In this document: piece after piece, positions 33,441 to 44,749 of the stretch
How positions within the stretch are numbered: position 1 is the stretch's first letter
Layout of the letters: each line of letters begins with the position of its first letter
From: Ahaetulla prasina
Taxonomy: Eukaryota; Chordata; Lepidosauria; Squamata; Colubridae
NCBI RefSeq assembly: GCF_028640845.1
Contig: NC_080548.1
Span: 14,044,814 to 14,108,813 of the forward strand
Length of the DNA: 64,000 nt
Direction of reading: 5' to 3'
Made by a program: the position numbers and the translations under genes
Notes under the pieces: model-generated
Databases searched by the model: none
What the model was told of the DNA's origin: nothing
The model's input: only the letters and a program-made list of their open reading frames with translations

Positions 33441-34133
33441 AAAAACCCCAAAACCCCGAATTGGATCGAAATGTAATTCTAAGTCTGTATAACAATACCT
33501 TGTGATTGACCCGGGAAGCCGGGGGAAGGAGGGGGAAGGGGTTTTTTGGGAGGGAGGGGGGGAAAAAGGGGCGAAAATGTCTTTGTTTTTTTTTAAACTT
33601 TTTCAATAAAAAAATAAAAAAAATAAAAAAAAAAGAAATGTAATTCTAAGTTGACTAGATCCATAGAAAGACTCATGATTAATTTTCCCTGTTGATTTCA
33701 AAGGATCAAATCTAAAATGAATGGGAAGTACTTACAGACTGCCACTTTTTCGTTCTTAAAAAGTATTTTATTCCCTATTGATAACGTATTCAATAGTGAC
33801 CTGGGCTGTTCGGGCCATTTCGGATTGCTACCCCCATCAATTATTCTCCTCCAACCTTGACGTTCCCACCTAAACAGTCGCTTTTTCTACCTTTTCAGAA
33901 TAATAAAAAATAATTGGGTGTCGTTTCCCCTTGTTTCTCTGCTCACTGTGGTTCCCGGCATATGAGTTTCTTTCTCCAGTCAACCCCACGGAGAGAGAGT
34001 AAAAATGAGGACAGAGAATTCCTTCCCCAGCATGATAATGTGCTGTTAAATCAGTGTCAGTTCTTAGTAACCACACAGTAACATTTTCTCCATGACGCTC
34101 TCTCCATAACCCGATCCTTTAGATCTTCCCTTT
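33441..34133. other. Unassigned stretch
   Basis: Includes a G-rich/T-rich low-complexity block (33508-33635). No gene. Confidence 0.4.
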
Positions 34134-34890
34134 TTTCCCCCAAAATTTTTTAAATTTTATTTTATAGAGAAACAAACATATAGTACATAATCAATCATTC
34201 AGTGTATCATCTGAGTACATCTTTTGTGTCTTCTTCTTGTTCCTCCAATATTAATCATTTCATAATATCGTTTCATTTATTGTAACATTTCTCCCACATT
34301 TCTTGCTTTACTATTAATACATTTATCAATCTTCTCTCTCTTCTTTCTTCTTCCCTTGTTTCATTACAACGTTACCCTATATATATCTCTTCTCTTACCA
34401 ATGGTAAAATTTGTCCCCATATCTTAAAGTATTCAGATTCCTCTCTTTCTTTAATTGTCCAAGTCAATCTATTCATTTCTGCACAATCTAATATTTTCTT
34501 AATCACTTCCCCCTCTGTGGGAATTTTCTCTGCTTTCCCTCTTTGCACAAATACTATCCTCGATGCAGTTATTACATGTGTATTCAAATATATATTTTCT
34601 TTACTAAATTTCTCTGGTAAAATTGGTACCCAGTAGGAACAGTTCAGGTTTTAACTCTGTATGTTGTTGTATCATTTCTTCTAACCATATTTTAGATTTA
34701 ATCCAATAATTTCTTGCTTCTGGATGTGTCCACCACATATGATAACACGATTCTGGTGTCTGATGGCATTTCCAAGATTTAGCTGTTTTATCTTTAAAAA
34801 ATTTTGCCAATTTTTCAGGCGGCATCTTTTGCCATCTGTAAAACAATCCTTTAGGTCTTCCAATGGTGCACCCATGCATTGGTGGTGGGC
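34134..34890 (-). mobile_element. L1 LINE, ORF2 3' end and 3' UTR
   Basis: The minus strand encodes an L1 ORF2 C-terminal pattern: CYHMWWTHPEARNYW, KPELFLLGT, then (after a frame break near 34595) LNTHVITASRIVF-like residues. An A-rich 3' UTR follows. It is a 5'-truncated, frame-broken pseudocopy. Confidence 0.8.
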
Positions 34891-35628
34891 GACACATCCT
34901 TCACCAGTGAAACCAAGTCAATCCACCTCACTGCTCATCATCCCCTTCTCTTTCCACCCATCTTTCCCAGCATTAGAGTCTTCCCAGGAATTTAGTGTCA
35001 ACCCTACAGCTGGCCTGACTGAAGCCACTTTGAAGCTTCAGTGTTGCCACACTGGAGCTGAGGGATAGGAATAGAAATAGCTGGGGTTTTGTAGCCAAAA
35101 CAAAATACTTTCTCTTGGGAAACAAGGACATTCTCACACCTGGTCAGAGGAAGGAGGAGTGATGTTTCTCAGCAACTGAACGACCCCTCAATTGGACCAT
35201 GTGACCGATTGGGGAAAAGGATTTTTTTTTTACTTTTAATTAGATGAAAATCGCGAGAACCCTCAGAGTCGGTTTTCACCAGTCTGTGCCAATACGGTAT
35301 ATCCAATAAAGCTATTCTTTGAGGAACCTACCTGCCTCGGAGTTCTGTTTGCTATGGGTGTATTACTTAGAATCCTGACACCTACTGTAGATCCTTGCAT
35401 AATATGTTTGAAGTAGCATAATTTGAGCCTGGTCATTTGTGCCCCGAGTGAGGACTCAGGGTGGTCTGGTTTGATGATCCATTGGTTTGTTTTCTTGGCT
35501 ACCATCCCAGCATTATAAATGTAAAAAAAAAAAAGCTCATGGGAGAATACGATCCATCATTAATATCTGTTCTCTAATCAATAGAAAGCATGAAACATGA
35601 ACGTTTGTGTCAGTCGCCATCCATAGCA
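34891..35628. other. Unassigned stretch
   Basis: An AATAAA with a following GAGGAACCTACCTGCC motif (about 35300-35340) hints at an LTR, but ends were not found. Confidence 0.35.
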
Positions 35629-35636
35629 TTATGCAG

Positions 35637-35864
35637 CAGGGGTGAAATCCAGCAGGTTCTGACAGGATCGGGTGAACCGGTAGCAGAAATTTTCAGCAGT
35701 TCAGAGAACTGGCAAATACCACCCCTGGCTGGCCCCAGAGTGGGGTGGGAATGGAGATTTTGCAATATCCTTCTCCTGCCATGCCCACCAAGCCACGCCC
35801 ACCAAGCCACACCACGCCATGCCCACAGAACCGGTAGTAAAAAAAAATGTGGATTTCACCACTG
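35637..35864 (-). mobile_element. hAT-type MITE, family A
   Basis: Runs from CAGGGGTGAAATCC to GGATTTCACCACTG. Flanks TTATGCAG and TTATGAAG match 7/8. Confidence 0.88.
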
Positions 35865-35872
35865 TTATGAAG

Positions 35873-36475
35873 TCTACGGGGGCTCCTCACAAATCCCTCC
35901 TTAGAAGAAACTCTCTCTAGAAGCGCTTTGGGGATCAACAAACTTTACTGAAACACCACCGCTTTCTATAAATCTGGTTGCCATTGCAGGAGGCACAAGA
36001 CAGATCAAAAGTAGGCAGATGCTATGACTTTAGCTGCTCTGTAGGGCATAAGCACTTATTGAATTGGCTACAGATGAGATTCTGGCATTATTCTTTCCCA
36101 CGAAGGTTAATATTTAAGGGCGGTGAGAGAGAGAGAAATATAGTCATTAAACTCATCCTGATGCAGAAACGTTAGGATGAAATTTGATCTTCTAAATATA
36201 TTGTTGCCACTAAACTGTTCTAACAGCCTTCCCAGCTAGAGATCACAACACTTGTGCTAGTTCGAGGCAATAGGTCAGAGGTGGATTTCATATAATTTTA
36301 CCACCCGTTCACAGCGCACTGAAATTGCATACCCAGAGGACACTAGAATGAAAGGATTTGTATAGCTTTCCAAGTCAAGAGGGCTCTACAGGAAGATAAA
36401 ACAAAGTCAAGATGGCAGGCATGCTTGGACAATCATAGCCCTCCTCTGTGTCCCATATAAGAGGTCAGAGATTTA
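35873..36475. other. Unassigned stretch
   Basis: No gene or recognised repeat. Confidence 0.4.
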
Positions 36476-36720
36476 GAATAATAGAATTGGAAGGGACCTT
36501 GGAGGTCTTCTAGTCCAACCCCCTGCTCAAGCAGAAGACCCTATATACCATTTCAGACAAATGGCTGTCCAATATCTATTTAAAAGCCTTTGGGGATGGA
36601 GCACCCACAACTTCTGAAATCAAACCATTCAATTGGTTCCTTGTTCTAATTGTCAGGAAATTTCTCCTTAGTTCTAGGTTGCTTTTTCTCCTTGGTCAGT
36701 TGCCACCCATTGCTTCATTT
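36476..36720 (-). mobile_element. CR1 LINE 3' end
   Basis: GGAAGGGACCTTGGAGGTCT at the 3' end, then the ACTTCTGAAATCAAACCATT and TCAGGAAATTTCTCC blocks. Confidence 0.8.
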
Positions 36721-36878
36721 GCAACACGGTGGCTTCTATCTTCTGCAATCTTCTGTTGGAATCTCTTGAGGGTGATGGGTGGGCTAGAAACATGAAATAT
36801 AAATAAATCCAAGCAAAAAGTCTCACTTTTCTTCTTTGTTCCTGTTGCAATTGTTCTGCTTTCTGATGTCCTCTAATC

Positions 36879-36987
36879 CAGGGGTCTCCAACCTTGGCAA
36901 CTTTAAGACTTCTGGAGCTTTGCTGGCTGAGGAACTTTGGGAGTTGAAGTCCACAAGTCTTAAAGTTGCCAAGGTTGGAGACCCCTG
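36879..36987. mobile_element. Fold-back hAT element, 109 bp
   Basis: Ends CAGGGGTCTCCAACC and GGTTGGAGACCCCTG. Perfect duplication CTCTAATC (36871-36878, 36988-36995). Confidence 0.93.
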
Positions 36988-37060
36988 CTCTAATCTCTCT
37001 CCTAAACTGGGAATGTCAGCTCCCAGAGGCTTTCTGAAAAGTTATCTCTGAAAAGTAGGA

Positions 37061-37793
37061 GCCATGGTGGCGCAGTGGTTAGAATGCAGTAGGCTAATTC
37101 TGCTGATTGCTGACTGCCAGCAGTTCGATTCTCACCAGGTTGACTCAGCCTTCCATTCTTCTGAAGATGGTAGAATGATGACCCAGATTGTTGGGGGCAA
37201 TGTGCCGATTTTGTAAACAGCTCAGAGAGGGCTATAAACAAGGGTGAAATGCTACCAGTTTGGGAGAACCGGTAGTCATAAAAGCTACCAGTTTGGGAAA
37301 ACTGGTAGTAAAAAAATACTACCAGTTCAGATGAACTGGTATTTCCGATGATCAGCTGTGTTGTGCAATTTATATCCTGCTTTCTAGCGAATGTAAATCG
37401 TGCGATACAGTTGTTTCCCCCCCGCTGTTCTACTTACCTTAGAAAAGGCTTCTTATAGCTTATGACTATCATTAAGTGTTGTATCATTAAGTGTTAAATT
37501 TGTACCTATGACTATCATTAAATGTTGTGTTTTACCTTGATGAAGGTATCTTTTCTTTTATGTACACTGAGAGCGTATGCACCAAGACAAATTCCTTGTG
37601 TGTCCAATCACACTTGGCCAATTAAAAAAAAATTCTATTAAGCCTTCTTTTTTAGCACTGCACATGAAGCGCACATTTGACATGGAATGTGATTGTGCGC
37701 ATGCAGCGAACTAGTAGCAGACCTCGGAGGATTTCACCACTGGCTATAAAGCATTGTGAAGCGGTATATAAGTCTAAGTGCTATTGCTATTTC
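37061..37793 (+). repeat. tRNA-derived SINE, family 2, split by a MITE
   Basis: Left part 37061-37238 (GCCATGGTGGCGCAGTGG to GAGGGCTATAAA). Right part 37743-37793 (GCTATAAAGCATTGTGAAG to the TCTAAGTGCTATTGCT tail). Confidence 0.88.
37239..37742 (+). mobile_element. hAT-type MITE with LINE inserted
   Basis: Ends CAAGGGTGAAATGC and GGATTTCACCACTG. Perfect duplication GCTATAAA (37231-37238, 37743-37750). An L3-type LINE end (about 37457-37639) is inserted, flanked by AGGCTTCTT and AGCCTTCTT. Confidence 0.88.
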
Positions 37794-38669
37794 AATCCAG
37801 GCCAGAGACAGAGAAGAAGTGCCCCCCCTCCAGGCTTCCACAGAAGAAACATCAAGTCATTATTCCAAACTATCAACTAGTAATGTACTCACTGGGGTAG
37901 AAAACGGTCCTCCAAGGCCATTTTGCCCCAGCTCCTTTCCGTCTGAAGCTGATTTGCTTTCAGTCACCCTAGAGAACCATAAGGAACCTTTTGAGGTTAG
38001 GGGGCCTAGGAGCAATACGAGGCAAATAAATGGGAGTCTTAGGTTTCATTGCCCACTGCTTCCATCTCTGCCTCTTTTCCTGTTATTGTTTCTTTCCCAA
38101 AGTAGAGCTTTTCCTCCTTTTTATGCCTTGGCTGGGAGTATTTATGTGGCTGGCGCAGACCGAAGGGATGGCTGTCCCTCCCATAGATCATCCCCACAGT
38201 TGTAAAATCTGGCAGAATGAAATGAGCTTAGTGCCCGGAATTTGGGGGGGGGGGGAAGCTGGAAAAAAAGAGATGATTGAAAATGTTGCAGATTTGGGTC
38301 CAAGGCCTCATCTTTCTCTTTTGCGAGGAAAAAAAATGAGTTCTCTTTCTCAACAGCCGATCCCAGGGCAGCCCTGTCTTCGTTTGGTTCCTGATTGAAT
38401 CGGCCTCGGTAGCTTTTCACGTATTTATTAGGCTCTCCCAGTTGAGCTGGGTAGGGGGAAAGAAGTCTGTGATGTGTTCCCATGACAGCTTCTATAGATC
38501 ATCAGGAAAATTTGTCCTGCAGAAGGAAAGGCTTGTGAAGGTCTTTCTTACAAGGACCTGGCGCAAACAAGCAAGCAAGCAAGCAAGCAAAGGCTGTTAC
38601 CAGTATAATCATCATCTTCCTTTAACGACTCCATAATCTTGTGGCGTGGAGTCTGGGCAACTGAATGGA
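37794..38669. other. Unassigned stretch
   Basis: Overlapping frames of up to 149 residues have no domain. A (CAAG)n run lies at 38568-38591. Confidence 0.4.
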
Positions 38670-39025
38670 GCTTTGTTGTTAGTTGCGAAGTCATGTCCAA
38701 CTCATCATGACCCCATGGACAACGTTCCTCCAGGCCTTCCTATCCTCTACCATTCTCTGGAGTCCATTTAAGCTCACGCCTACTGCTTCAGTGACTCCAT
38801 TCAGCCACCTCGTTCTCTGTCGTCCCGTTCTTCTTTTGCCCTCAATCTTTCCCAGCATTCAGCTCTTCTCCAGGGAGTCCTTCCTTCTCATTAAGTGGCC
38901 AAAGTATTTGAGTTTCCTCTTCAGGATCTGGCCTTCTAAAGAGCAGTCAGGGTTGATCTCCTTTAGGACTGACTTGTTTGTTTGCCTTGCAGTCCAAGGG
39001 ACTCGCAGGAGTCTTCTTCAGCACT
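38670..39025 (-). mobile_element. BovB LINE 3' end
   Basis: TTGTTAGTTGCGAAGTCATG to CAGTCCAAGGGACTCGCAGG, colinear with the copy at 24715. Confidence 0.88.
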
Positions 39026-39221
39026 GAATGGAGCTAGCAGAGTGTTTTTAATGGCCAGATGCCCTTCCTGTCGCCCATGGAGAATTTTGTTCAGCAGATA
39101 TATTCCAAGAGAGAAATATCTGTCTCTACCTAGGGTCAAACTCATAGCCTACTTATTGTGAGATGAGAGCTCCACTTCTAGGCCACCGCACTACCCTATT
39201 GTTACCAGTATAATGGTAACA

Positions 39222-39445
39222 TTAATATGGCGCAGAGGTTAGAATGCAGTACCGCAGGGTCCTTCTGCTGACTGCCAATTCGTTTCTCATCAGCATCAAG
39301 GTTGACTCAGCCTTCCATCCTTCCGAGGTTGATAAAATGAGGACCCAGATTGTTGGGGGCCATAGGCTGACTGTGTTAACTGCTTGCAGAGGGCTGGAAA
39401 GCACTGTGAAGCGGTATATAAGTCTAAGTGTTATTGCAATTGCTA
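39222..39445 (+). repeat. tRNA-derived SINE, family 2
   Basis: ATGGCGCAGAGGTTAGAATG head, CCCAGATTGTTGGGGGC body, GGTATATAAGTCTAAGTG tail. Confidence 0.82.
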
Positions 39446-39584
39446 TAAGAATTCGCCTAATTACTAGTACGTCACCTGAAGCATCAGCAGCTTCTAAAAA
39501 CAGCTTCTAGAGACCATCATTGTGATCACTTCATTCTCCTTCGAATCAAAATCAACTCCATGTGACTTCATGAGTAATTCTCGT

Positions 39585-39800
39585 AACACTGTCTTAAGCC
39601 TAAGGATATTTACCCATGTAATAGAGCTGTATTACTGTTATTATCCTTCTCATCCTTCCTGCTACCTTCTCCTGTTGGTATCTTATGATACCAATCATAT
39701 TACTTTGTTGTTTGTATTATTTTGTTGTTTGTATGTATACTGAGAGCTCCTGCACCAGAGACAAATTCCTTGTGTCCAAGGAACCAATAAAGAACATTCA
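39585..39800 (+). mobile_element. L3-type LINE 3' end, divergent
   Basis: Parallel to 19990-20285: CCCATGTAATAGAGCTGTAT, then GAGACAAATTCCTTGTG. Confidence 0.7.
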
Positions 39801-40213
39801 GATAACTGTTTGTTCTGTTAACGTTTTACATAACTGGCCGGGGGAATTCTGAGAGTTGAAGTTCACACATCATACAACTGCTGAAGAAGCTGAGAAACGC
39901 TGCTGGAGTCAAATGCCACACTAATACAGCACCGTGCAAAGTGGTTGAAACGAAGCAGGATTTCATGAAGGATAGATGCTGAAGCTGCTTCCAGCAATGG
40001 GAGAGTCTCTGAGCAGTGTGAGTCTTCTCCCCACTGACATTGCCCAGATGAGGCTTTCTCTGCTCAGGAGTTGCCAGTAAGGAGGCACTGGGTTTGCTTG
40101 CACAATCAGCATCTTACTGCTTGCTCACAACACTCTTACTTTGATGGGGTGCAAGATGCACAGGCCAGGAGAGGGTTGCTTTGCTTCTTGGCACCCGCGT
40201 TGGCTTAAAGAGG
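39801..40213. other. Mostly unassigned; half of a fold-back element
   Basis: GAATTCTGAGAGTTGAAG (39845) is one fold-back arm. The rest is unrecognised. Confidence 0.4.
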
Positions 40214-40221
40214 GACCTGAG

Positions 40222-40718
40222 CAGTGATGGGTTTCAAAAACTTTTACTACCGGTTCTGTGGGCGTGGCTTGGTGGGTGTGGCATGGCTTGGTGGGTGTGG
40301 CTTGGTGGGCGTCGCAGGGGAAGGATACTGTAAAATGGTCATTCCCACCCCACTCCAGGGAAAGGTTACTGCAAAACCCCCATTTCCTCCCCAATCCAAG
40401 GGAAGGATATTGCAAAATCCCCATTTCCTCCCCAATCCAAGGGAAGGATATTGCAAAATCAACATTTCCTTCCCAATCCAAGGAAAGAATACAGCAAAAC
40501 CTCCATTCCCTCCCCAATCCAGGGGCTTGGCTTGGTGGGCTTGGCAGGGGAAGGTTTCTGCAAAATCCCCATTTCCTCCCGATCAGCTGGGACTTGGGAG
40601 GCAGAGAATAGATGGGGACGGGGCCAGTCAGAATTTTTATTACCGGTTCTCCGAACTACTTAAAATTTCTATTATCGGTTCTCCAGAACTGGTCAGAACC
40701 TACTGAAACCCACCTCTG
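40222..40718 (+). mobile_element. hAT-type MITE, family A, with internal minisatellite
   Basis: Perfect duplication GACCTGAG (40214-40221, 40719-40726). Internally, about five ~54-bp units of the AAGGATATTGCAAAATCCCC type lie in tandem (40318-40540). Confidence 0.93.
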
Positions 40719-40926
40719 GACCTGAGAGCAGTGTTGAAATCCAATTTTTTTTACTACCGGTTCTGTGGGCATGGCGTGGTAGGTGTGGTGTGGCTTGGTG
40801 GGCGTCGCAGGGGAAGGATACTGTAAAATCTCCATTCCCATCCCATTCCAGGGGAAGGAGACTATAAAATCTCCATTCCCACCCCTCTCTAGGGGAAGGA
40901 TACTGCAAAATCCCCATCCCCACCCC

Positions 40927-41448
40927 TGTTGTGTCTTGCCCGCCCTCAGAGCAGCCGGGGCCTTCTTACCTGCTCCCGAACACTGAGGAATGTATGCCTC
41001 CCGGCCCAAGTCCTGGCTCCATGCCCACACAAACTGCAGAAGAAGGAGCATCTCCCTGCCCCAGCCCTGACTCCATGCCCAGGCAAACGGAGCAGCTAGA
41101 CCCCTCCCCCTCCTCCACAGCAGGTGAGCCTGAGGAGGGTTTACTCCCAACAACAGCTGATTGGAGTAATCCTCGCATCAGAAGATTGGAGAGGCGGAGG
41201 CAACAGAAGGAAGGGAGGGGCAGGCCTTAATGAGTGCTGAGTCATGGAGCCACACCCCATGGCCTATATAAAGGATCTACTTTCTGGCAGTCTCTGAGTC
41301 AGGCAAAAGTTGAACTTATCTTGCTGAAGTCACTTACTGGTCTCCTGCCTGCTCTGAGGACTTTGCTAGGACTTTGGGCAGAGCTGCAGAGGCAAGCCTG
41401 ATTCGGATTTCCCTGACCCAGCCGTCAGCGGAGGAGTGGGACACGACA
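40927..41448 (+). mobile_element. Solo LTR, family 2
   Basis: TGTTGTGTCTTG to GGACACGACA, with a perfect 5-bp duplication ACCCC (40922-40926, 41449-41453). TATATAAA lies at 41265. A frame is open from nucleotide 2 to 41230, ending RIRRLERRRQQKEGRGRP. Confidence 0.9.
41235..41272 (+). promoter_or_regulatory. LTR core promoter: NF-E2/AP-1 site and TATA box
   Basis: TGCTGAGTCA at 41235-41244 and TATATAAA at 41265-41272, separated by the conserved GGAGCCACACCCCA. Same layout as in the 12529 LTR. Confidence 0.65.
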
Positions 41449-41759
41449 ACCCCACTCTGGGTCCAGCCAGAGGTGGTATTTGCCGGTTCTCCAAACTGCT
41501 CAAAATTTCCGCTACCAGTTCTCCAGAACCTTTCAGAACCTGCTAGATTTCACCCCTGCCTAAGAGGTATCAGAGTTGGACTCAGTGGCTGTTGAATCAG
41601 TAGGCCCAGAGCCTGGTGGGATCTGATCTGCCTGCATCTTGCAACCTGGTTCTGAGATCCAATTAGCCAACATGTTGGATGAGGAATTCTGGGAGTTGAA
41701 GTCCACACATCTTAAAGTTGGCAATATTGGTAAGCATTGTTCCCCTGCCTTATCTGCTA

Positions 41760-42177
41760 CAGGTAGTCCTTCATTTATGACCATATTAGCAATAGCACTT
41801 AGACTTATATACTGCTTTACAGTGCTTACAGCCCTCTCTAAGCGGTTTACAGAGTCAGCATCTTGCCCCCAACAATCAGGGTCCTCATTTTACAAACCTT
41901 GGAAGGACGGAAGGCTGAGTCAACCTTGAGCCTGATGAGATTCAAACTGCCAAATTGCAGGCAGGCGGCAGGCAGCAACAATAGCCTGAAGTACTGAACT
42001 CTAACCACTGGGCCACCAGAGAGCTTACCCCTTTACAGTTATAGGTCTTGATGGTCATAAAATCGGCCATCCACATGACCAATCTGATCTTATGACCCTT
42101 TTTTTGCTGGCTGGGGAATGCTGGGAGTTGAGTCCACAGGTCTTAAAGTTGCTGAAGTTGGACAACCCTGGAGTAGC
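41760..42177 (+). mobile_element. Tigger-like MITE remnant with SINE and fold-back half
   Basis: CAGGTAGTCCTTCATTTATG start after TA. A family 2 SINE in reverse occupies 41787-42024. A fold-back half (CTGGGAGTTGAGTCCAC) lies at 42100-42177. Confidence 0.7.
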
Positions 42178-42221
42178 AGCTGTCTTGATTCAAGAGTCAT
42201 CTTGAAGTCTCCTCCTCCGTA

Positions 42222-43093
42222 TAGGTAGTCCTCAACATGCAACCACAATGGAGCCCAAAATTTATGTTGCTAAGTGAAACATTTGCTAAGTGAGTTTTGC
42301 TCCATTTTATGACTTTTCTTGCCACTGTTATTAAGTGAATTGCTGCAGTTGTTAAATCAGCAGCACGGTTGTTAAGTGAATCTCGTTTCCCCAATGACTT
42401 TGCTTGTCAGAAGGTCACAAAAGGGGATCACGTGACTTCAGGACACTGCAACCGTCATAAATATGAATCCGTTGCCAAGCATCTGAATTTTGATCATTTG
42501 ACTATGGGGATGCTACAACGGTCATAAAGTGTGAAAAACAGCCATAAGTCACTTTATTCGGTCACTCAATGAACTGTTGTAAGTCGAGGCCAGGGGTGCT
42601 ATTCAGTAGGTTATGACAGGTTCTGGAGAACCGGTAGCGGAAAGTTTGAGTAGTTTGGAGAACTGGCAAATACCACCTCTGGCTGGCCCCAGAGTGAGGT
42701 GGGAATGGAGATTTTGCAATATCCTTCCCCCAGGAATGGGGATTTTGCAGTATTCTTCCCTTGGAGCGGGGAGAGAATGGAGATTTTGCAATATCCTTAC
42801 CCCAGGAGTGAGGAAGGAATGGAGATTTTGCAGTATTCTTCCCCTGGAGTGGGGTGGGAATGGGGATTTTGCAGTATCCTTCCCCTGGAGTGGGGTGGGA
42901 ATGGGGATTTTGCAGTATCCTTCCCCTGGAGTGGGGTGGGAATGGGGATTCTGCAATATCCTTTCCCCCCAGGAGTGGGGAGGGAATGGAGATTTTGCAG
43001 TATCCTTCCCCTGCCACGCCCACCAAGCCACACCACACCCACAGAACCGGTACTAAAAAAAATTGAATTCCACCACAGGTTGAGGCCTACCTG
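42222..43093 (-). mobile_element. Tigger-like MITE split by a family A MITE
   Basis: TAGGTAGTCCTCAAC to GTAAGTCGAGG before the insertion, then CCTACCTG and TA after it. Confidence 0.85.
42591..43078 (-). mobile_element. hAT-type MITE, family A, with large internal minisatellite
   Basis: CAGGGGTGCTATTC to GAATTCCACCACAG. Flanks GTCGAGGC and GTTGAGGC match 7/8. About eight tandem GGAATGGGGATTTTGCAG units (42705-43010) explain the 488-bp length. The long frames over this array are artefacts of the repeat. Confidence 0.9.
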
Positions 43094-43095
43094 TA

Positions 43096-43649
43096 TTCCT
43101 TCTTTCGCCAGTGACTGGCAACAGCATTCCACAACTGACTTTTTAAAAAGCCAGCTTAGAAAAAGAGCTGACTGTGAAGAGGCTGTTTTGGGCAGCACCT
43201 CTAGATGGGCTGCACTCGGGGTGGGGAGGGGGGGGGAGGAGTGAGGGTGTGGGGTGTATATGCCCCTGGCTGGGTCCCGTCCTTAAAAGAGGTTCAAACT
43301 GCTGTAGTACAGTTGGTTTCTGTGGGCTTGACCAGAGTTTTAAATTACAGTAGCCGCACTCCAAACCTGAGCCTCACCTTTAAACAAAGAAAAGCTTTAT
43401 TGGGCCCGTTAGAAAAGAGCTGCAAATCCCGTCGTGCACGAAAACAAACACAGCAATGGCAGGCTGACTAACACAAGGAGTCCTTGACTCCAAGCGTTTC
43501 AGGCAACTCCTTGTTTGCTCCTATCCAGGGCATAAGTAGCAAGTTTCCACACCCAACCAGGTCACGTTGGAAGCTTAAGATTTCTTCCGAGGGAAAGGAG
43601 AGAGAAGGTAAGCAGACACACCTCGCTTTCCAAGTGCTGCTCTTGGGAG
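43096..43649. other. Unassigned stretch
   Basis: G-rich block at 43217-43250. No gene. Confidence 0.4.
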
Positions 43650-43651
43650 TA

Positions 43652-44685
43652 CAAGTAGTCCTCGACTTACAACAGTCCATTTAGTGACCGTTCAAAGTTA
43701 CAACGGCGCTGGAAAAGAAACGAGACCTACCGGTATGTCTATGACTATCATTAAGTGTTGCAAGTGTTGTACCTTGATGAAGGTATCTTTTATGTACACT
43801 GAGAGCATCTGCACCAAGACAAATTCCTTATGTGTCCAATCACACTTGGCCAATAAAAAATTCTATTCTATTCTATTCTATTCCTATCATTAAGTGTTGT
43901 ACCATATGATTCTTGATGCATGTATCTTTTCTTTTATATACACTGAGAGCATCTGCATCAAAGACAAATTCCTTGTGTGACCAATCACACTTGGCCAATA
44001 AAGAATTCTATTCTATTCTATTCTATTCTATTCCTATCATTAAGTGTTGTACCATATGATTCTTGATGCATGTATCTTTTCTTTTATATACACTGAGAGC
44101 ATCTGCACCAAGACAAATTCCTTGTGTGTCCAATCACACTTGGCCAATAAAAAATTCTATTCTATTCTATTCTATTCTATTCTATTCTATTCTATTCTAT
44201 TCTATTCTATTCTATTCTATTCTATTCCTATCATTAAGTGTTGTGCCTTATGATTCTTGATGCATGTATCTTTTCTTTTATATACACTGAGAGCATCTGC
44301 ACCAAGACAAATTCCTTGTGTGTCCAATCACACTTGGCCAATAAAGAATTCTATTCTATTCTATTCTATTTTTCACTCTTAGAACTGATGCAGCATCCCC
44401 ATAATCATATGATCATATGATCAAAGTTCAAGATGCTTGGCCATTTATGACAATTGCCGTGTCCCGGGGTCACGTGATCCCCTTTTGTGACCGTCTGGCA
44501 AGCAAAGTCGATGGGGAAGCCGGATCCACTTAACCACCGTGTCACTAATTTAACCACTGCAGTGGTTCACTTAAACAACCGTGGCAGGAAAGGTGGTAAA
44601 ATGGAGCAAAATTCACTTCACCGATGCCTCACTTTAGCAACAGGAATTTTGGGCTCGCTTGTGGTCGTACGCCGAGGACTACCTG
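43652..44685 (+). mobile_element. Tigger-like MITE interrupted by tandem LINE ends
   Basis: CAAGTAGTCCTCGACTTA to GAGGACTACCTG between TA dinucleotides (43650, 44686). The interior is split by 43727-44375. Confidence 0.88.
43727..44375 (+). repeat. Four tandem L3-type LINE 3' ends with (ATTCT)n spacers
   Basis: Four head-to-tail copies of a unit of about 120 bp (CTATCATTAAGTGTTG to TTGGCCAATAAA), each followed by an ATTCT array of different length (longest 44155-44225). Confidence 0.93.
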
Positions 44686-44749
44686 TACTGAAGTGTGACT
44701 AGAAATCAGTCCGATTGGGTACAGAATTGGATCCCTGTCCCCAAAGTGC

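Larger units (their letters stand above)
40729..41558 (+). mobile_element. hAT-type MITE, family A, split by an LTR
   Basis: Runs from CAGTGTTGAAATCC to AGATTTCACCCCTG. Flanks CCTGAGAG and CCTAAGAG match 7/8. The LTR lies at 40927-41448. Confidence 0.9.

Noticed and set aside
34604..34897. 97-residue frame as a host gene
   Set aside because: WWTHPEARNYW and FLLG match the L1 ORF2 C-terminus, and the frame is broken.
37756..38205. 149-residue plus frame
   Set aside because: Starts inside a SINE tail and carries no recognisable domain.
40931..41230. Proline-rich 99-residue frame as a host gene
   Set aside because: Lies wholly within an LTR with target duplications and begins four bases from its end; kept only as an LTR frame.
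42603..43244. Open frames of up to 181 codons on both strands with repeated LQYPSP / CKIPIP-like units
   Set aside because: They run through the tandem repeats of a hAT MITE whose unit is close to a multiple of three; no start context, domain or splice signals.
44142..44225. Regular repeats resembling a CRISPR array
   Set aside because: Eukaryotic pentanucleotide microsatellite without spacers; LINE tails explain it.
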